DNA from: Siphonodentalium dalli
Taxonomy: Eukaryota > Mollusca > Scaphopoda > Gadilida > Siphonodentaliidae
Direction: 5' to 3'
Assembly: GCA_032622095.1 (NCBI GenBank)
Contig: CP136061.1
Coordinates: 258,882,077-258,946,076, forward strand
DNA length: 64,000 nt
The stretch's first letter is position 1, and each line of letters begins with the position of its first letter. Both the position numbers and the translations under genes were made by a program. Positions 33,052 to 43,644 of this stretch are shown in pieces. The notes below the pieces were generated by a model. That model was not told the DNA's origin, did no database searches, and saw only the letters and a program-made list of their open reading frames with translations.

Positions 33052-33434
33052 CCCTTTACCCAACAGAAGGGCCCTGTGCCAATGCATTCTCTTATATATG
33101 CGAGTCGACCATAGGTCGCCTCGCATATATAAGAGAATGCATTGGCTTAACACATTAAAAATTATAAAATTGTTAAAGAATGTAAGAAAAAATGGTAAAA
33201 ATTGTTTAAAAAAAGATTTTTTTTAGGCCAATGCATTCTCTTATATATGCGAGGCGACCTATGGTCGACTCACATATATAAGAGAATGCATTGGCACAGG
33301 GCATAACTGTAACTATCACAATGTGGTCAAGGAGCCGGTTCCAATGATATCCATATTTGTATGGTTCTATTGAGACAGACCGAAGATATTTTAGGCTGTT
33401 GAAGCTTTTTTTGGCCGGTTTGTTGGGTAAAGGG
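33052..33434 (-). mobile_element. piggyBac-like MITE, end-type A
   Basis: TTAA at 33048-33051 and 33435-33438. Termini ccctttacccaacagaaggg and tttgttgggtaaaggg. Palindromes at 33079-33145 and 33228-33294. Opposite orientation to the 27902 copy. Confidence 0.9.
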
Positions 33435-33583
33435 TTAAAGGTTAGCTTTGGTATGTCAGGTTTTGAAACTAACATTCTTATGTTATGTTTTTGGATATAT
33501 ATTTATCAGGTTTTGATACCTGGAGCTATTTGAATGCATTGTCTGATTCTAGTGAAAAGTGTGGGTTCATCCTTCCTCCAAAT

Positions 33584-33696
33584 TACAATAATGCCCGAAT
33601 TAATCGACTTCTTAACCACAGCAGAATTATGGGTAACTTTTCAGGATTTAGTCGGAAATATGGCTGGTTGCCATTCATCAGAAAGCTCTCACTGAG
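33584..33696 (+). mobile_element. Tc1/mariner-like MITE, left half
   Basis: tacaataatgcccgaattaa .. cgacttcttaaccacagcag through to gaaagctctcactgag. The right half lies at 34290-34407, and 593 bp separate them. Confidence 0.8.
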
Positions 33697-34289
33697 TTTT
33701 ATAGGTTAACCAATACAGGTAAGTGGGTGCCTGACCAGGTGACACATCTGCCCGGGTCAACGAAAATCACACCTAGCCCTCCGGAATGACTGTAAAAAGT
33801 CAGAATGGAGCACTGGCTGACGGACATTACGGCCTTTCCGTTTGTCAACATAAGTATAGTGAAACTTTCAACCTATCCGTCATATAATTTCCCCACATAA
33901 TGAAGGTGGTGCACAAATTTATGGATGTCAAAAGAAAGGGGAGGTTAATTGTCTGCTGTAGGCATATTAAAGAAGATTCGAGGCTAAATGTCATGATGAC
34001 CAAGGTCCCAATTTCTCGCAGACAAATTGCTCCTCGTTCTGATGACATGAATTTTGAGGTGGAAGCTGGACTTAGAAGCCGTTTATTAGAATTTTGAAAA
34101 TAGTTTGAGAACGTACCCCACAAAAACAAGATTCATTTAATGCCAAAGGTAGAATTTCTAGGTTTTTGAAAATTACTCCCAATGGGTTAAAAAGCTGCCA
34201 AAATGTTTTGATAAGACCATCATCAGTTGCAGATTGCTGACTATATGCCATGCTAAGCGCATGCCATATCATGTATCGACTCGTTATGG
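33697..34289. mobile_element. Unclassified insert in the MITE loop
   Basis: The insert lies between two copies of CTCACTGAG (33688-33696 and 34290-34298), a 9-base duplication of the MITE loop. It has no poly-A tail or clear inverted ends. A 65-codon plus frame (33900-34097) and its antisense have no recognised motif. Confidence 0.5.
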
Positions 34290-34407
34290 CTCACTGAGAG
34301 CTTTCCGATGAATGGCAACAAACCATATTTCCGACTATATATAAATCCTGAAAAATTACCCATAATTCTGCTGTGGTTAAGGGGTAGATTATTTAGGGCA
34401 CTCTGTA
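34290..34407 (+). mobile_element. Tc1/mariner-like MITE, right half
   Basis: ctcactgagagctttccgat .. gaatggcaacaaaccatatt, then acccataattctgctgtgg and tttagggcactctgta. Completes the left half at 33584. Confidence 0.8.
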
Positions 34408-35189
34408 TGCCAACTAGACTTATGACTTATGACATAATATCTGAACATTTCCCAACAGTAAGGGAGGTACTACTAGTCATTGAGTATATTATTTAGTATA
34501 GAAAGAGATATACTCTGTGGTTAAGGAGTTGATTATTTAGGGCATTGCTGTACATCAATCACCAACACATTTTATTTTTCATCCATATTTATAGTTAGAA
34601 ATAAAAACATTCTGGTAACTGCATGCTGGGAAATTTAGGCATGACCTTACAAATGAGTGCTCATTGCGTTACGAATTCATCACCATCCAAATCAAATCCA
34701 TGACATTTCGTACCCATGAAGCCACCATCAATCGCGAAGATATCAATTTATTTCAGGGATGATGGTGTAACATCCAATTTCTTTGAGTGCCTTAGTCCCC
34801 AACACGATTCTTGTAGAGGTGGAAAAGTGCATGTCGGGGTGACAGTGTACGGTGTAATAACTCCCCATATTCATCTTAATTATCTCAATCCCAGTAAATC
34901 ACATCCTGTTCTATATTTGCAGTGAAATTATTGCAGGAAATTAAATGAACTCTGGTCGTCATGTTCTGAGGAATGCCTCGCGGTCTGATTTTAATGCGGT
35001 AGCTCTGCAAGTCCAGTGACTGATCGAAGGTTTATCAGTCATGTCTGTCATTAAAATCAATGTCGCACACATTACGAAAACAAATTTCTGGCCCGGATAA
35101 TTGAATTTAGTTATTATACAAAACTGGTGACACAGTCCAGTATTAATTTAGCACATATCTGCTGAACTCAGTCCTCACAATATTTGCTG
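34408..35189. other. Intergenic, with a MITE end at 34512-34552
   Basis: ctgtggttaaggagttgatt .. atttagggcattgctgta is a lone right MITE end. A 69-codon frame (34716-34925) has no recognisable domain. No gene is supported. Confidence 0.4.
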
Positions 35190-35243
35190 AACTAGTCCTT
35201 ATAGTATATAGTCCTTATAGTATATAGTCCTTATAGTATATAG
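35190..35243 (+). repeat. 16-bp tandem repeat, three units
   Basis: agtccttatagtatat repeated, ending in taggtcttg. A looser flanking unit is tagtcctcac. Confidence 0.85.
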
Positions 35244-35351
35244 GTCTTGATCAAATCTAATTTGTTTCCAAGGTCTGCGCTGGCATGAAAATTACTTTTC
35301 CTATGGAACATTGGTTCTTATGCTTTGACAAGAGTTATTTAAAGATGAACC

Positions 35352-35796
35352 CTTTCAGTGCCAGGGGCCGATCTCATCGGCCCTAATTTACTGTCTGTAA
35401 AATCGGCCCTAAATTTTTTATTTGTTTTGGGTTGAATTTGTTTGGGGTATGCTTAAGCATGCTATAGTGAATTTAAAAACAAACTGGTTAAAACCTTAGG
35501 GGCATGTTATAACTCAAAACTATCACCAAGTATTGATAGTAATAATTTTGATGCCCATGAAAAACGTAAGATTCCCCGGCACTAAACCTACAAAATAAGT
35601 CTGGCACTGAAAGAGAGTAGAATATAAGAAAAAATTATTAAAATTGTAAAAAATAATAACAAATGATGAAAAATTGTTAGGCCAATGCATTCTCTTATAT
35701 ATGCGAGGCGACCTATGGTCGACTCGCATATATAAGAGAATGCATTGGCACAGGGTATATGGGTTGATACAAAAATCGGACCTGGCACTGAAAGGG
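35352..35796 (-). mobile_element. piggyBac-like MITE, end-type B, long form
   Basis: Termini ccctttcagtgccagg and cctggcactgaaaggg carry matching compensatory changes. The right TTAA is intact (35797-35800); the left reads TGAA. Palindrome at 35682-35748. The long middle contains gggcatgttataactcaaaa, shared with the copy at 28910. Confidence 0.85.
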
Positions 35797-35800
35797 TTAA

Positions 35801-36178
35801 AGATGTTGGCGGTGGGTATGCTGTTAAAATATTCAACTCCATCAAAAACCACCATAAACAGAAAGAATAGTAAAATATAGACAGTCTTTGTTCTTATATC
35901 AATCAGAAATATGGCATAAACAGTATGTTATTGGCAAATGTTTTTCCTTTGTTATGTAAACAAAAGCAAAAAAACGTTACAGAACCGGGTGTTTAGATCC
36001 AGATATGGTAAACATAAAGAGCGTTATTTGTTACTGTTTTCCTGATATGGAAATAATAAAGAGCGTTTATATCATGTGTGTGTGATTAACCAATGTAACT
36101 TCTGTAACACGAGCAGACTCTTTTTTACGTACACCATCGTACGTCTTGACGACGATATACTATTTACGCGCTGATTAT
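35801..36178. other. Intergenic
   Basis: Contains a doubled phrase (ataaagagcgttatttg / ataaagagcgtttatatc) at 36015 and 36057. No gene seen. Confidence 0.4.
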
Positions 36179-37990
36179 TAGCTCAACTTTACTTTGTAAA
36201 GTTTGAGCTATTGCCATGGCTTTGTCGTCCGTCGTCCGTGTGTACGTGTGTGCGTGTGTACGTAAGGCGTCAACAATGCAGGCTACATGTCGTACCTTTG
36301 GTCGGATCATTATGAAATTTGTCATAGCTGTTGACATCAACATTTAGACCAGAATGATTAATTTTGGGATCATACGGAAAAAAAACATGGCCGCCAGCAG
36401 CCATCTTTGATTTCAAAATTCAATCCATTAGCACGGGCTACAGGCCGTACTGTTTGTCTGATCATCATGAAATTTGTCATGGATGTTAATATTGACATGT
36501 AGATGGGAACGAGTAATTTTGGGGTCATTCGGTCCAAAAACATGGCCGCCAGCAGCCATCTTGGATTTTACTCTTTGTATGACTAAATTCTTTAGCACGG
36601 GCTACAGGTCGTATTTTTATTCTGATCATCATAAAATTTGTCAAGAATGTTAATAATTACATGTAGATGGGAACGAGTCATTTTGGGGTCATTCGGCCAA
36701 AAAACATGGCCGCCAGCAGCCATCTTGAATTGTACTCTTTGTATGACTAAATCCTTTAGCACGGGCTACAGGTCGTACCTTTAGTCTGATCATCATAAAA
36801 TTTGTCATGGCTGTTGAAATTGGAATGTAGATGGGAACGAGTCATTTTGGGGGCACTCGGACAAAAAACATGGCCGCCAGCGGCCATCTTGGATTTCAAA
36901 ATTTAATCCATTAGCACGGGCCACAGGTCGTACTATTCGTCTGATCATCATGAAATTTGTCATGGATGATAATATTGACATGTAGATGGGAACGAGTAAT
37001 TTTGGGGTCATTCGGCCAAAAATCATGGCCGCCAGCAGCCATCTTGGATTTTACTCTTTGTATGACTAAATTCTTTAGCACGGGCTGCAGGTCGTACCTT
37101 TAGTCTGATCATCACAAAATTTGTCATGGATATTAACAATGACATGCAGATGGGAACGAGTAATTTTGGGGTCATTCGGCCAAAAAATATGGTCGCCAGC
37201 AGCCATCTTGGATTTTACTCTTTGTATGACTAAATCCTTTAGCACGGGCTACATGTCGTACCTTTAGTCTGATCATCATAAAATTTGTCATGGCTGTTGA
37301 AATTGGAATATAGATGGGAACGAGTCATTTTGGGGTCATTTGAATAAAAAACATGGCCGCCAGCGGCCATCTTGGATTTCAAAATTTAATCCATTATCAC
37401 AGGCCACATGTCGTACTGTTCGTCTGATCATCATGAAATTTGTCATGGATATTAATATTGACATATAGATGGGAACGAGTAATTTTGGGGTCATTTGGCC
37501 AAAAAACATGGCCGCCAGCAGCCATCTTGGATTTTACTCTTTGTATGACTAAATTCTTTAGCACGGGCTACAGCTCGTACCTTTACTCTGATCATCATAA
37601 AATTTGTCATGAATGTTAATATTGACATGTATACGATGGGAACTAGTCATTTTGGGGTGATTCGGCCAAAAAACATGGCCGCCAGCAGCCATCTTGGATT
37701 TTACTCTTTGTATGACTAAATTCTTTAGCATGGGCTACAGGTCGTACCTTTAGTCTGATCGTCATAAAATTTGTCATGGATGTTAACGATGACATGTAGA
37801 TGGGAACGACTCAATTTGGGGTCATTCGGCCTAAAACATGGCCACCAGCAGCCATCTTGGATTTTACTTTTCTCTTCATGTCTATAAACTAGTATTAGAC
37901 ATTCAACTTTCCACATTCCTAATCGCTCCATTGACTGTAATACATTAAATTATTCCCTTTCCAAGTTGAGCTACAGTGTCATTGACACTT
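36179..37990 (+). mobile_element. GTCCGTC element, family 2, complete
   Basis: The 5' hairpin agctcaactttac .. gtaaagtttgagct is followed by cgtccgtcgtccgtgtg, then about ten modules with aaatttgtcatgg, gggaacgagt, ttttggggtcattcgg, catggccgccagcagccat and gcacgggctacaggtcgtac. The 3' end is aagttgagcta followed by the perfect hairpin AGTGTCATTGACACT (37975-37989). The subterminal tagctcaactt and aagttgagcta are inverted. The layout fits Helentron-associated elements such as Pearl. Confidence 0.75.
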
Positions 37991-38098
37991 TCATGTTTGG
38001 CATATGAACAAAACTATATATATTATAATATTCCTTCTGTTGATGGCAATTTGAACAAATATGAATATTTCCGCAACGAACACTGCCCATGCCTTTAA

Positions 38099-38343
38099 CC
38101 CTTTGAGTGCCAGGGCGATTTTTGTATCAACCCATATACCCTGTGCCAATGCATTCTCTTATATATGCGAGTCGACCATAGGTCGCCTCGCATATATAAG
38201 AGAATGCATTGGCTTAACAATTTTTTTTTTTTTTTAAATTTTTTTTTACAATTTTTACAATTTTAATATATTTTATTATATTCTTTAACAGACTTATTGT
38301 GTAGGTTTAGGGCTGATAATATCGGCCCCTGGCACTCAAAGGG
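38099..38343 (+). mobile_element. piggyBac-like MITE, end-type B, complete
   Basis: TTAA at 38095-38098 and 38344-38347. Termini ccctttgagtgccaggg and cccctggcactcaaaggg. Palindrome at 38146-38212, T-rich spacer, then gctgataatatcggccc. 245 bp. Confidence 0.9.
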
Positions 38344-38347
38344 TTAA

Positions 38348-38640
38348 AAGACTTGAAAATATTAACACAGACTGCATGATACTTTTATGTTGTAAAACAA
38401 TACACCAATCACCCCAATCGCCACCCTCGTCTAATCGGCTTACCTCATTCAGACTCGTCCACAACACAATCACCATATTACAGACGGACTACTTTTCCTT
38501 TGAATATCCCGACTGTTGCCGAGTAGAATGAAGTAGTTTTAGTCGCGAATACTGGGAATTCCCAATCTATTTCTGCTTTCATTCCAAAGACTAAATATTT
38601 CATCTATGTCAGCGCGCTGTTTAAATTGTGTTTCCCGATT
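38348..38640. other. Intergenic
   Basis: No feature recognised. Confidence 0.35.
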
Positions 38641-38647
38641 CTTGTCG

Positions 38648-38943
38648 AGCTGTCATATACCTTCGCTGACCTCTCTTGGTGTTATCGGTAAGAGACACGT
38701 ACCACTGAGCTGTCATATACCTTCGCTGACCTCTTCGTGTTATCGGTAAGAGACACGTACCACTGAGCTGTTATATACCTTCGCTGACCTCTCTTGGTGT
38801 TATATACCTTCGCTGACCTCTCTTGGTGTTATATACCTTTGCTGACCTCTCTTGGTGTTATAAACCTTCGCTGACCTCTCTTGGTGTCATATAGCTTCGC
38901 TGACCTCTCTTGGTGTTATCGGTAAGAGACACGTACCACTGGT
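38648..38943 (+). repeat. Compound minisatellite (29 and ~60 bp units)
   Basis: gagctgtcatataccttcgc .. tgacctctcttggtgttatc .. ggtaagagacacgtaccact repeats at about 60 bp. In the centre the shorter block tatataccttcgctgacctc .. tcttggtgt repeats alone. Confidence 0.9.
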
Positions 38944-38986
38944 AGAGATTGGATTTTTTTAATAGCAAAGATAATGGATAATGATA

Positions 38987-39201
38987 TACAGTAATGCTCT
39001 AATTAATCGACTCCTTAACCACAGCAGAATTATGGGTAATTTTTCAGGATTTAGTCGGAAATATGTCTGGTTGCCATTTATTGGAAAGCTCTCACTGAGA
39101 GCTTTCCAATGAATGGCAACAAGCCATATTTCCGACTAAATCCTGAAAAGTTACCCATTATTCTGCTGTGGTTAAGGAGTCGATTAATTAGCATTACTGT
39201 A
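38987..39201. mobile_element. Tc1/mariner-like MITE, full length
   Basis: tacagtaatgctctaattaa .. cgactcc to ggagtcgattaattagcatt .. actgta, with TA edges and the standard central hairpin. Confidence 0.9.
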
Positions 39202-39341
39202 TGATATGTTGTGACTAAATGTTTCCAATTCCATAGTGTTTCATTTACAAAAATGATACAAAACTATACGTGTATATATAATGACAAACCTGTAGATGAC
39301 AGGTAGAGATATTCCACCTATTCCAGACCCGATTGAAATAT

Positions 39342-39517
39342 GTAATTGTTCAGGATTTAGTTGGAAATATGGCTTGTTGCCATTCATCGGAAAGGTCTCA
39401 CTGAGAGCTTTCCGATGAATGGCAACAAGCCATATTTCCAACTACACTGTAAATCCTGAAAAAAATAACCATAATTCTGCTGTGGTTAAGGAGTCGATTA
39501 TTTAGGGCATTACTGTA
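39342..39517. mobile_element. Tc1/mariner-like MITE, left end lost
   Basis: Begins at aattgttcaggatttagttg within the left arm and is complete to tttagggcattactgta. A 7-base insertion (cactgta) lies in the right arm. Confidence 0.85.
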
Positions 39518-39732
39518 TGAATATACATTTTAGGCGCACAGACTTATTTTTGTACAATCTAAGATGAGTGCTCGGTAATATATGAATATTCAAAAGTGCA
39601 AGGGCATTTACCAATATCATATATACTGTATGTTTCCGAGCGTACATCTGGCAAAACTGAAGGACAGTACAGAGGTATCTGATTGCAATCACCCATCAAC
39701 ATGCCTGTAGAAGAGATGCATTAAAGTATTAA

Positions 39733-39963
39733 CCCTTTGAGTGCCAGGGGCCGATCTCATCGGCCCAAACCTACAAAATAAGTCTGTTAAAGAATATAAG
39801 AATAAATTATTAAAATTGTAAAAAAAAAAAAAAAAAAAAAATTGTTAGGCCAATGCATTCTCTTATATATGCGAGGCGACCTATGGTCGACTCGCATATA
39901 TAAGAGAATGCATTGGCACAGGGTATATGGGTTGATACAAAAATCGACCTGGCACTCAAAGGG
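39733..39963 (-). mobile_element. piggyBac-like MITE, end-type B, complete
   Basis: TTAA at 39729-39732 and 39964-39967. Termini ccctttgagtgccaggggcc and cctggcactcaaaggg. Palindrome at 39850-39916, preceded by a run of about 20 A. Confidence 0.9.
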
Positions 39964-40217
39964 TTAAAGGGTATTGGCTGTATAATCACCACTTTGGTAC
40001 ATCATGTCTCTTGCATTCTCATGTTAAGAACACTACAATCAGATTGACTATCTCATAACTTCCATTATAGTTTGCATAAGTGTTAAGTGTCAGGGGATTT
40101 CTTGACCTTTAAGGTAGCTTGGCCAGTTTCTTAATGAATTAAATTTCACTTCCTTGTGGACATTCAAAAACTCACTTGCCAAATGGAAATAAATTTTAAC
40201 ATATGTGAGTTGTTTTT

Positions 40218-40755
40218 ATATGCCCGTTTGAAAAAACGGTTGTATTATGTAAATGGGTTGTCTGTCCGTCCATCGTCCGTTCGTCCGCTTTTGGTTTCCG
40301 GATGATAACTTTAGATTGAATCGAGTGAACTGAACCAAATTTGGTATGTTAGTTTACCACACCAAAATACAGATCAAGTTCGAATATGGGTTTCATCTGC
40401 ATGATTTTGACTGAGTTATGCCCCTTTTTCGACTTAGATTTTACCTGATTTGCAGTTTCCGGATGATAAATTTAGATTGAATCAAGTGAACTGAACCAAA
40501 TTTGGTATATTAGTTTACCACCCCAAAATACAGATCAAGTTCGAATATGGGTTTCATCCACATTATTTTGACTGAGTTATGCCCCTTTTTCGACTTAGAT
40601 ATTACCTGATTGCGGTTTCCAGATGATAACTTTAGATTGAATCGAGTGAACTGAACCAAATCTGGTATACAGATCAAGTTCAGATATGGGTTCTGTCTAC
40701 ATGAATTTGCAGGTCAAGTTGAGTCCGATCCGACCATTTTTGCCTGAGTTATAGG
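40218..40755 (+). mobile_element. GTCCGTC element, family 1, left part
   Basis: 5' hairpin cccgtttgaaaaaacggttg, then gtctgtccgtccatcgtccg, then ~180-bp modules (ttccggatgataactttaga, gaactgaaccaaatttggta, gttatgccccttttt). It is interrupted by a hAT-like element at GTTATAGG and resumes at 42836. Confidence 0.75.
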
Positions 40756-41059
40756 CAGTGTTCACGCTGTCGGTAGCCAAATTATCCAATGGCTAATCTT
40801 TTTCGAATTTGGCTAATAAAAATTTCATTTGGCTAAACTTTTGGCTAAAAAGTTTTTGACCCAAAATGGAGACGGAAATCATGGAGTCAGAAAGCTAATT
40901 AATAAAAGCGCTCAATAGATCGACATTCAATACGAAGTTAGGTGACGAAAGTACCGGTATATCGTTATTTTCGTACTTATGAAATATCGTTCCGTGTGGC
41001 GGCTGTACAAAGGGAACATTATACAACTGATTGACATCTGATCAGTATTTTTGTTTATA

Positions 41060-41275
41060 TATATGCTTTGAAGAGAGTTGTTATCAGTTAGCACAATTAA
41101 TAGGTGAATACCTAGTGGTGATGCTGTTGTTTTAAAGAGTGATTTTTTGTTTATACGCCGTCGATGACCCCGACTATGTAAACATGTAATACGAAACATG
41201 TATGCTTTGAAGAGAGTTGTCATCAGTGAGCACAATGAATAGGTGATTAACTAGTGATACCGCTGCTGTTTTAAG
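41060..41275. repeat. ~135-bp-spaced two-copy repeat in the hAT-like element
   Basis: atgctttgaagagagttgtt .. atcagttagcacaattaata .. ggtga at 41063 recurs as atgctttgaagagagttgtc .. atcagtgagcacaatgaata at 41200. Confidence 0.8.
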
Positions 41276-41385
41276 GTGTTTTTGTAATGTCCAATAAATA
41301 GGCGGATCGGAATAGTATCCATCATTCACAATTTCCATCATCATCTAATCATCAAAACGTATAAGCTGTATACTGGTTAATATGT

Positions 41386-42320
41386 AATTATACCCCCACT
41401 TTCGAAGAAAATGGGGGGTATACTGGATTGACTCAGTCCGTCCGTCCGTCACGTTTTCTCATTCCGTTGGTACGTCTGTCCGACCTCATAACTCGAACAA
41501 CTATGAACTGATTTCAATAATTTTTTGTATGCAATCTCCTTAGGACAGTCTCTCCGCATGATGCTAATTGCGGGTCGGTCCGACTTTTTTTTTTCAAGTT
41601 ACGCCTCTTTTTCGACTTATTTTGACTTAGAAAATTCTGTCCGACTTAATAACTTTAACAAATATGAACCGATTTCAATAATTTTTGGTATACATGCTTC
41701 TCACAATACCTTCTCAACATGGTGCGGCTAGGGATTGGCTCAGACTGTTTTTCGTAATATTACACCTCATTTTCGACTTATTTTGACTTAGAAAATTCTG
41801 TCCGACTTAATAACTTTAACAAATATGAACCGATTTCAATAATTTTTGGTATACATGCTTCTCACAATACCTTCTCAACATGGTGCGGCTAGGGATTGGC
41901 TCAGACTGTTTTTCGTAATATTACACCTCATTTTCGACTTATTTTGACTTAGAAAATTCTGTCTGACTTAATAACTTTAACAAATATGAACCGATTTCAA
42001 TAATTTTTGGTATACATGCTTCTCACAATACCTTCTCAACATGGTGCGGTTAGGGATTGGCTCAGACTGTTTTTCGTAATATTACACCTCATTTTCGACT
42101 TATTTTGACTTAGAAAATTCTGTCTGACTTAATTAACTTTAACAAATATGAACCGATTTGAATAATTTTTCTGTACAAGCTTCTTGTGACACCATATCAA
42201 TATTATTGGTCCGAATTTTTCTTTAAAGTTAAAAATCTTTGTGGTTGAGTTTACAGATAATGCGTGTTGAATTTGCCACGGTGGGGGTATGCTAGCACTC
42301 GAGTGCACACCTCTTGTTAA
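41386..42320 (+). mobile_element. GTCCGTC element, family 3, complete
   Basis: 5' hairpin tacccccactttcgaagaaa .. atggggggta, then cagtccgtccgtccgtcacg. Three exact-period 161-bp modules start at 41639, 41800 and 41961, with a partial one at 42122; each has gacttaataactttaacaaa and aacatggtgcgg. The 3' end carries the palindrome gcactcgagtgc followed by acacctcttgttaa. Confidence 0.75.
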
Positions 42321-42835
42321 TTAAGCCGTCTGCTTTGTTCGTGATAGAAGAGCAGTTCTTAACTCAGTGGTTACGCAATGTGTGACATTAAATGTATCCC
42401 TGGCTTAACTTCATAAAAGATTTGAATACAATAGATATTCACCAGTTAACACCTTACTATAATAAGCCATTGTTAGCGGCCGTGGTCCGTGCGCATGGTC
42501 CGACGTGAAATCCCATCGTATTTTATATTAATGTTTTATAAATTGATCTGCCTGTGTGTTATGTGATATGTGATGATATGTTCGTATAATATTGATTTTA
42601 AAGTTGTTTTTGTGTTGTTTTAATTATGTTTTCACTCTGAGTATAAATAATAAAGTTTAAAACAAATATTTTAGTCATTAATTGTGAACCGACCAAAAAA
42701 CGATGATTTAATTTGGCCAAATTGTTTTTAATTTGGCCAAAAAACATTTGGCTAAAGTTTTTTTCATTTGGCTAATAAAATTTTCATTTGGCTAAACTTT
42801 TGGCTAAACTTTTTTTCGGTCCAGCGTGAACAGTG

Positions 42836-43025
42836 GTTATAGGATTTTTTGGTCTGATAATAGCCAAAAATAAATATTTAATTTTTTTTTTCGGTTTTTC
42901 AGTCAAAAATACCACACTTGAAGTTCTTGTGTTTATTTTTGTTATTAAACAAATGAATTAAACCTTGCCCCACTCTACTCCAGAAACAGGCATATTATGC
43001 CACACCCCGACGGCGTGCTCTTGTT
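42836..43025 (+). mobile_element. GTCCGTC element, family 1, right part
   Basis: Resumes after the hAT-like insertion with gttataggattttttggtct. The 3' end is ccccgacggcgtgctcttgt, similar to the family 3 3' tail (ctcttgttaa). Confidence 0.65.
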
Positions 43026-43028
43026 AAA

Positions 43029-43206
43029 AATGGGATGTATTATGTTATTAGTCTGTCCATCCGGCCGTTCATTTTTGGTTTCTGAATGATAACTTCAGAT
43101 AGTCTCAACCGAGTTAACTAAATGAAATTTGGTATGTAACTTTACTACCACAATGTTCAAATTTGGGTTCCGCACGCCAATGTTCACCTGGGTTATGGCC
43201 CTTTGT
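43029..43206 (+). mobile_element. GTCCGTC element, family 1, second partial copy
   Basis: tgtattatgttattagtctg .. tccatccggccgtt, then ttctgaatgataacttcaga and gaaatttggtatgtaac. It directly follows the end of the previous copy. Confidence 0.6.
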
Positions 43207-43500
43207 TGGAATTAACACGGGTGTATTTATATTCTTGTTGCATTTGGCTAGACCACGTCTTCTTGGCCCACAAGTGATTGGGATATCAGTTGGGTTGGTG
43301 CTGTAACAGCTTGGGATATCAGTTGGGTTGGTGCTGTAACAGCTTGGGATATCAGTTGGGTTGGTGCCGATTCCTCTTCTGTAACTGACTTCACACCCAG
43401 AATCGTGGGCGGGAGTTTTCTTGCTTAATATGTGTCTTCGGATTAGGTCAAATGGATTAGCTTTGTGTATATGAACATAGAGGGAAGCCTTTCCCAAGAA
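43207..43500. other. Unassigned, contains a 33-bp tandem repeat
   Basis: 43279-43377 has three units of tgggatatcagttgggttgg .. tgctgtaacagct at 33-bp spacing. A minus-strand frame from 43497 stays open for 127 codons through the repeat (STNPTDIPSCY) and on into the family 1 element. No known domain is present. It could be a fragment of a host or captured gene, but I do not call it. Confidence 0.4.
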
Positions 43501-43644
43501 TAAATCACTGATGTTGTTTTATTTTATATTTCTGGTTTCATGGTCGAGGCGAATGTCATTTAATGTAATAAATTGTAGACTTGAATAACGAACTTGAATA
43601 AAGCAAGAATATTCTAGAATATAGAGTACTCCATTTATTCAAAG
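43501..43644. other. Short spacer
   Basis: No feature recognised. Confidence 0.3.

Larger units (their letters stand above)
40756..42835. mobile_element. hAT-like element with perfect 8-bp TSD
   Basis: Left end CAGTGTTCACGCTG and right end CAGCGTGAACAGTG are inverted, one base apart from perfect. GTTATAGG is duplicated exactly (40748-40755 and 42836-42843). Subterminal regions hold repeated atttggctaa / ttggctaaactttt motifs on both sides. No transposase ORF. A family 3 GTCCGTC element lies inside. Confidence 0.9.

Noticed and set aside
35523-35880. ORFs ending in YKRMHW on both strands at many sites
   Set aside because: The recurring peptide (ILLYMR.DHRSPRIYKRMHW) is the translation of the 67-bp palindrome, so these are not related genes.
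36805-37931. Minus-strand ORFs with MTNFMMIRR-like peptides
   Set aside because: Translations of family 2 modules (catgacaaattttatgatga); shared at 53.9 kb and 58.4 kb for the same reason.
43114-43497. Minus-strand ORF of 127 codons with STNPTDIPSCY repeats
   Set aside because: Runs through a 33-bp tandem repeat into a mobile element; no recognised domain, so not called as a gene.
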